Assembly: GCF_008831285.2 (NCBI RefSeq)
Contig: NC_045140.1
Location: forward strand, 12,770,505-12,834,504
Direction: 5' to 3'
From: Nymphaea colorata
Taxonomy: Eukaryota; Streptophyta; Magnoliopsida; Nymphaeales; Nymphaeaceae
DNA: 64,000 nt
Positions 62,666-64,000 of this stretch are shown in pieces. The stretch's first letter is position 1. Every line of letters begins with the position of its first letter. The translations under genes and the position numbers were made by a program. The notes beneath the pieces are model-generated. The model was given only the letters and a program-made list of their open reading frames with translations. It made no database searches and was not told the DNA's origin.

Positions 62666-64000
62666 TATTTGTATGTAGATTTTAGGTAAATATGGAAAAT
62701 ATAATAATTGTATATATAACAACATATATATAGTAAATTAAAGATGTACATACGGTATACAAAATTTAATAATGTTATGTAATATAAAGATGTACATACG
62801 GTATATAATATAAAAATTTATATTAGGGCACATGCACAACATGTAATCTACACACCCTCTTAATGTCCATGACTTTGATAGTTTGATGGGGATATTCGCC
62901 TCACTATGGATGACTGGATATCCAAATGGAAGGTAACTAGGCATGCCAAATGGATGAGGCAAGTAGCATGCTTAGTCCAGCCTGTCGCCTAGGTGCCAAA
63001 CCAACACCCCATGGCTAAATGATGGACTTGGGCATGGGAGGTGAACCGACAACTAGTCCATGACTAGGTGTCGCCTAGACGACGCCTTGACAATTCGTGC
63101 CTCTGGCTGAAGCGTGAGGCATGCCTCCGACATGAGTTTTCTTTTTTTATTTTTAAATCTCGTCCATAACAAACTGTTTTATTAATTTTTTTTCTTTCTT
63201 TGTTTTTAACACCTGTTTTTTATTGTCTGGAGGATTTTGAGTGAAACCCTCCAGATTTTAGGTGTCCCTGTCTCTCTCGACTCTCCAAAGTGCAACCGTG
63301 ATAGGAGAGTGAAGATACTAAACGTGGATGTTTAGATGGGCATCTGCTTGACTCAGGCTATCAAAGTTTTGCACCTTTACAAGTTTTTGGGTCTATGCAC
63401 ACCCATTTGTATTGATTTTTGTTGTCATGAGAGTAGTCTACTCTTCACCACCAAGTACCTAAATGAAATTTAAGGGTAGGAATAATCAGTCCATACCTGC
63501 ACTGGAATCCAAGGTCGTTGGCTGCTCTTCCATTCTTCTTCTTTTTTCCCTTCCTCCTCTTCCCCATCCTCCTCTTTCCATTCTGATTTCCTTCTCTCTC
63601 TCCTTTGGTTTCTTTTCTCCCCCCTTCTATCTCCTTTAATTATTAGTTTGATTACGTGGCATTCTATGCTCTGCATGGGATGTGATGAGTGAGGCCCATG
63701 CTGAGTGGCGTCCTTTCTCATTTTTATATATATATATATATGTTTACTGTAAATAAAAATGTTGAAGTTAATTATTATTTGGTCTCTAACATTCATCTTA
63801 ATTCCATAATGCTCCCTTTTATCTTCCTTTCCAAGTTTCCCCTTGGCCATAATTCTAGATATTGCAAAATTACCTTCTCATTTCGATGTTTGACATTATT
63901 TTTGTGAATATTTTATACTAGATAATATTTTGTCCTGAAACTTATGCTTCATTATGCATCGCTTGGTTGTGCCTCGCTTCACAAGCTTAGCACATCGCTT
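62666..64000 (+). other. UKL intron 10, distal part, with hAT-like termini
   Basis: No coding exon seen. 62965-63100 has CCTAGGTGCC, GTCGCCTAGACGACG and CCTTGACAA, the same kind of terminus as the MITE at 56472, possibly the 5' end of hAT-2 or another MITE. A (TA)n run is at about 63727-63742. The last 60 bp (GCGATGTGCTAAGC and GAAGCGAGGC on the minus strand) resemble the MITE at 39019. Confidence 0.5.

Overview
The window is nuclear DNA of a flowering plant. It carries one recognisable host gene on the + strand, a uridine kinase-like gene (UKL family: N-terminal uridine kinase, C-terminal uracil phosphoribosyltransferase-like domain). Ten coding exons, about 970 nt in total, lie between positions 1 and 52788. 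The start codon lies before the window, and the C-terminal exons were not found before its end. All exon phases join correctly. The introns are very large: intron 3 is 17.5 kb, intron 4 is 19.5 kb, intron 5 is 10.6 kb and intron 10 exceeds 11.2 kb. The species cannot be named from the sequence. Introns this large suggest a repeat-rich genome, but that is inference.

Almost everything else is transposable elements, many bounded by target-site duplications (TSDs) that can be read directly. Intron 3 holds CopA-1 (Ty1/copia, minus, 3606-9048), inserted in an older copia relic, and hAT-1 (minus, 9629-18555, perfect 8-bp TSD) whose transposase gene is split by CopB-1 (11412-16811). Intron 4 holds a four-element nest: CopA-2 (plus, 19745-36071) contains CopA-3 (21898-25994) and CopB-2 (minus, 27900-35710), and CopB-2 contains a 3.0-kb solo LTR of Ty3/gypsy type (28454-31483). 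An unclassified tandem repeat follows. Intron 5 holds a small hAT-like MITE, a hAT-3 relic split by the internally deleted CopB-3 (40751-42880), a truncated CopA-4, the 3' end of another copia, and a 436-bp TRIM-like element (48299-48734). Intron 10 holds hAT-1 deletion derivatives nested in each other (52952-54985). It also holds hAT-2 (minus), split by a MITE that is itself split by CopC (57021-62261), a young copia element with one uninterrupted 1412-residue gag-pol frame.

The copia elements share the primer-binding site TGGTATCAGAGC (initiator Met-tRNA type), short LTRs (165-262 bp) and 5-bp TSDs. LTR divergence agrees with nesting order: the outer CopA-2 is most diverged (near 9%), inner CopB-2 and CopA-3 are near 4-5%, and CopB-1, CopB-3 and CopC are near 1% or less. 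CopC is the only element that looks coding-competent. The most notable non-coding signal is a 40-nt hairpin with an invariant 15-bp stem in the leader of all three CopB copies. I see no tRNA, rRNA, CRISPR or bacterial-type feature.
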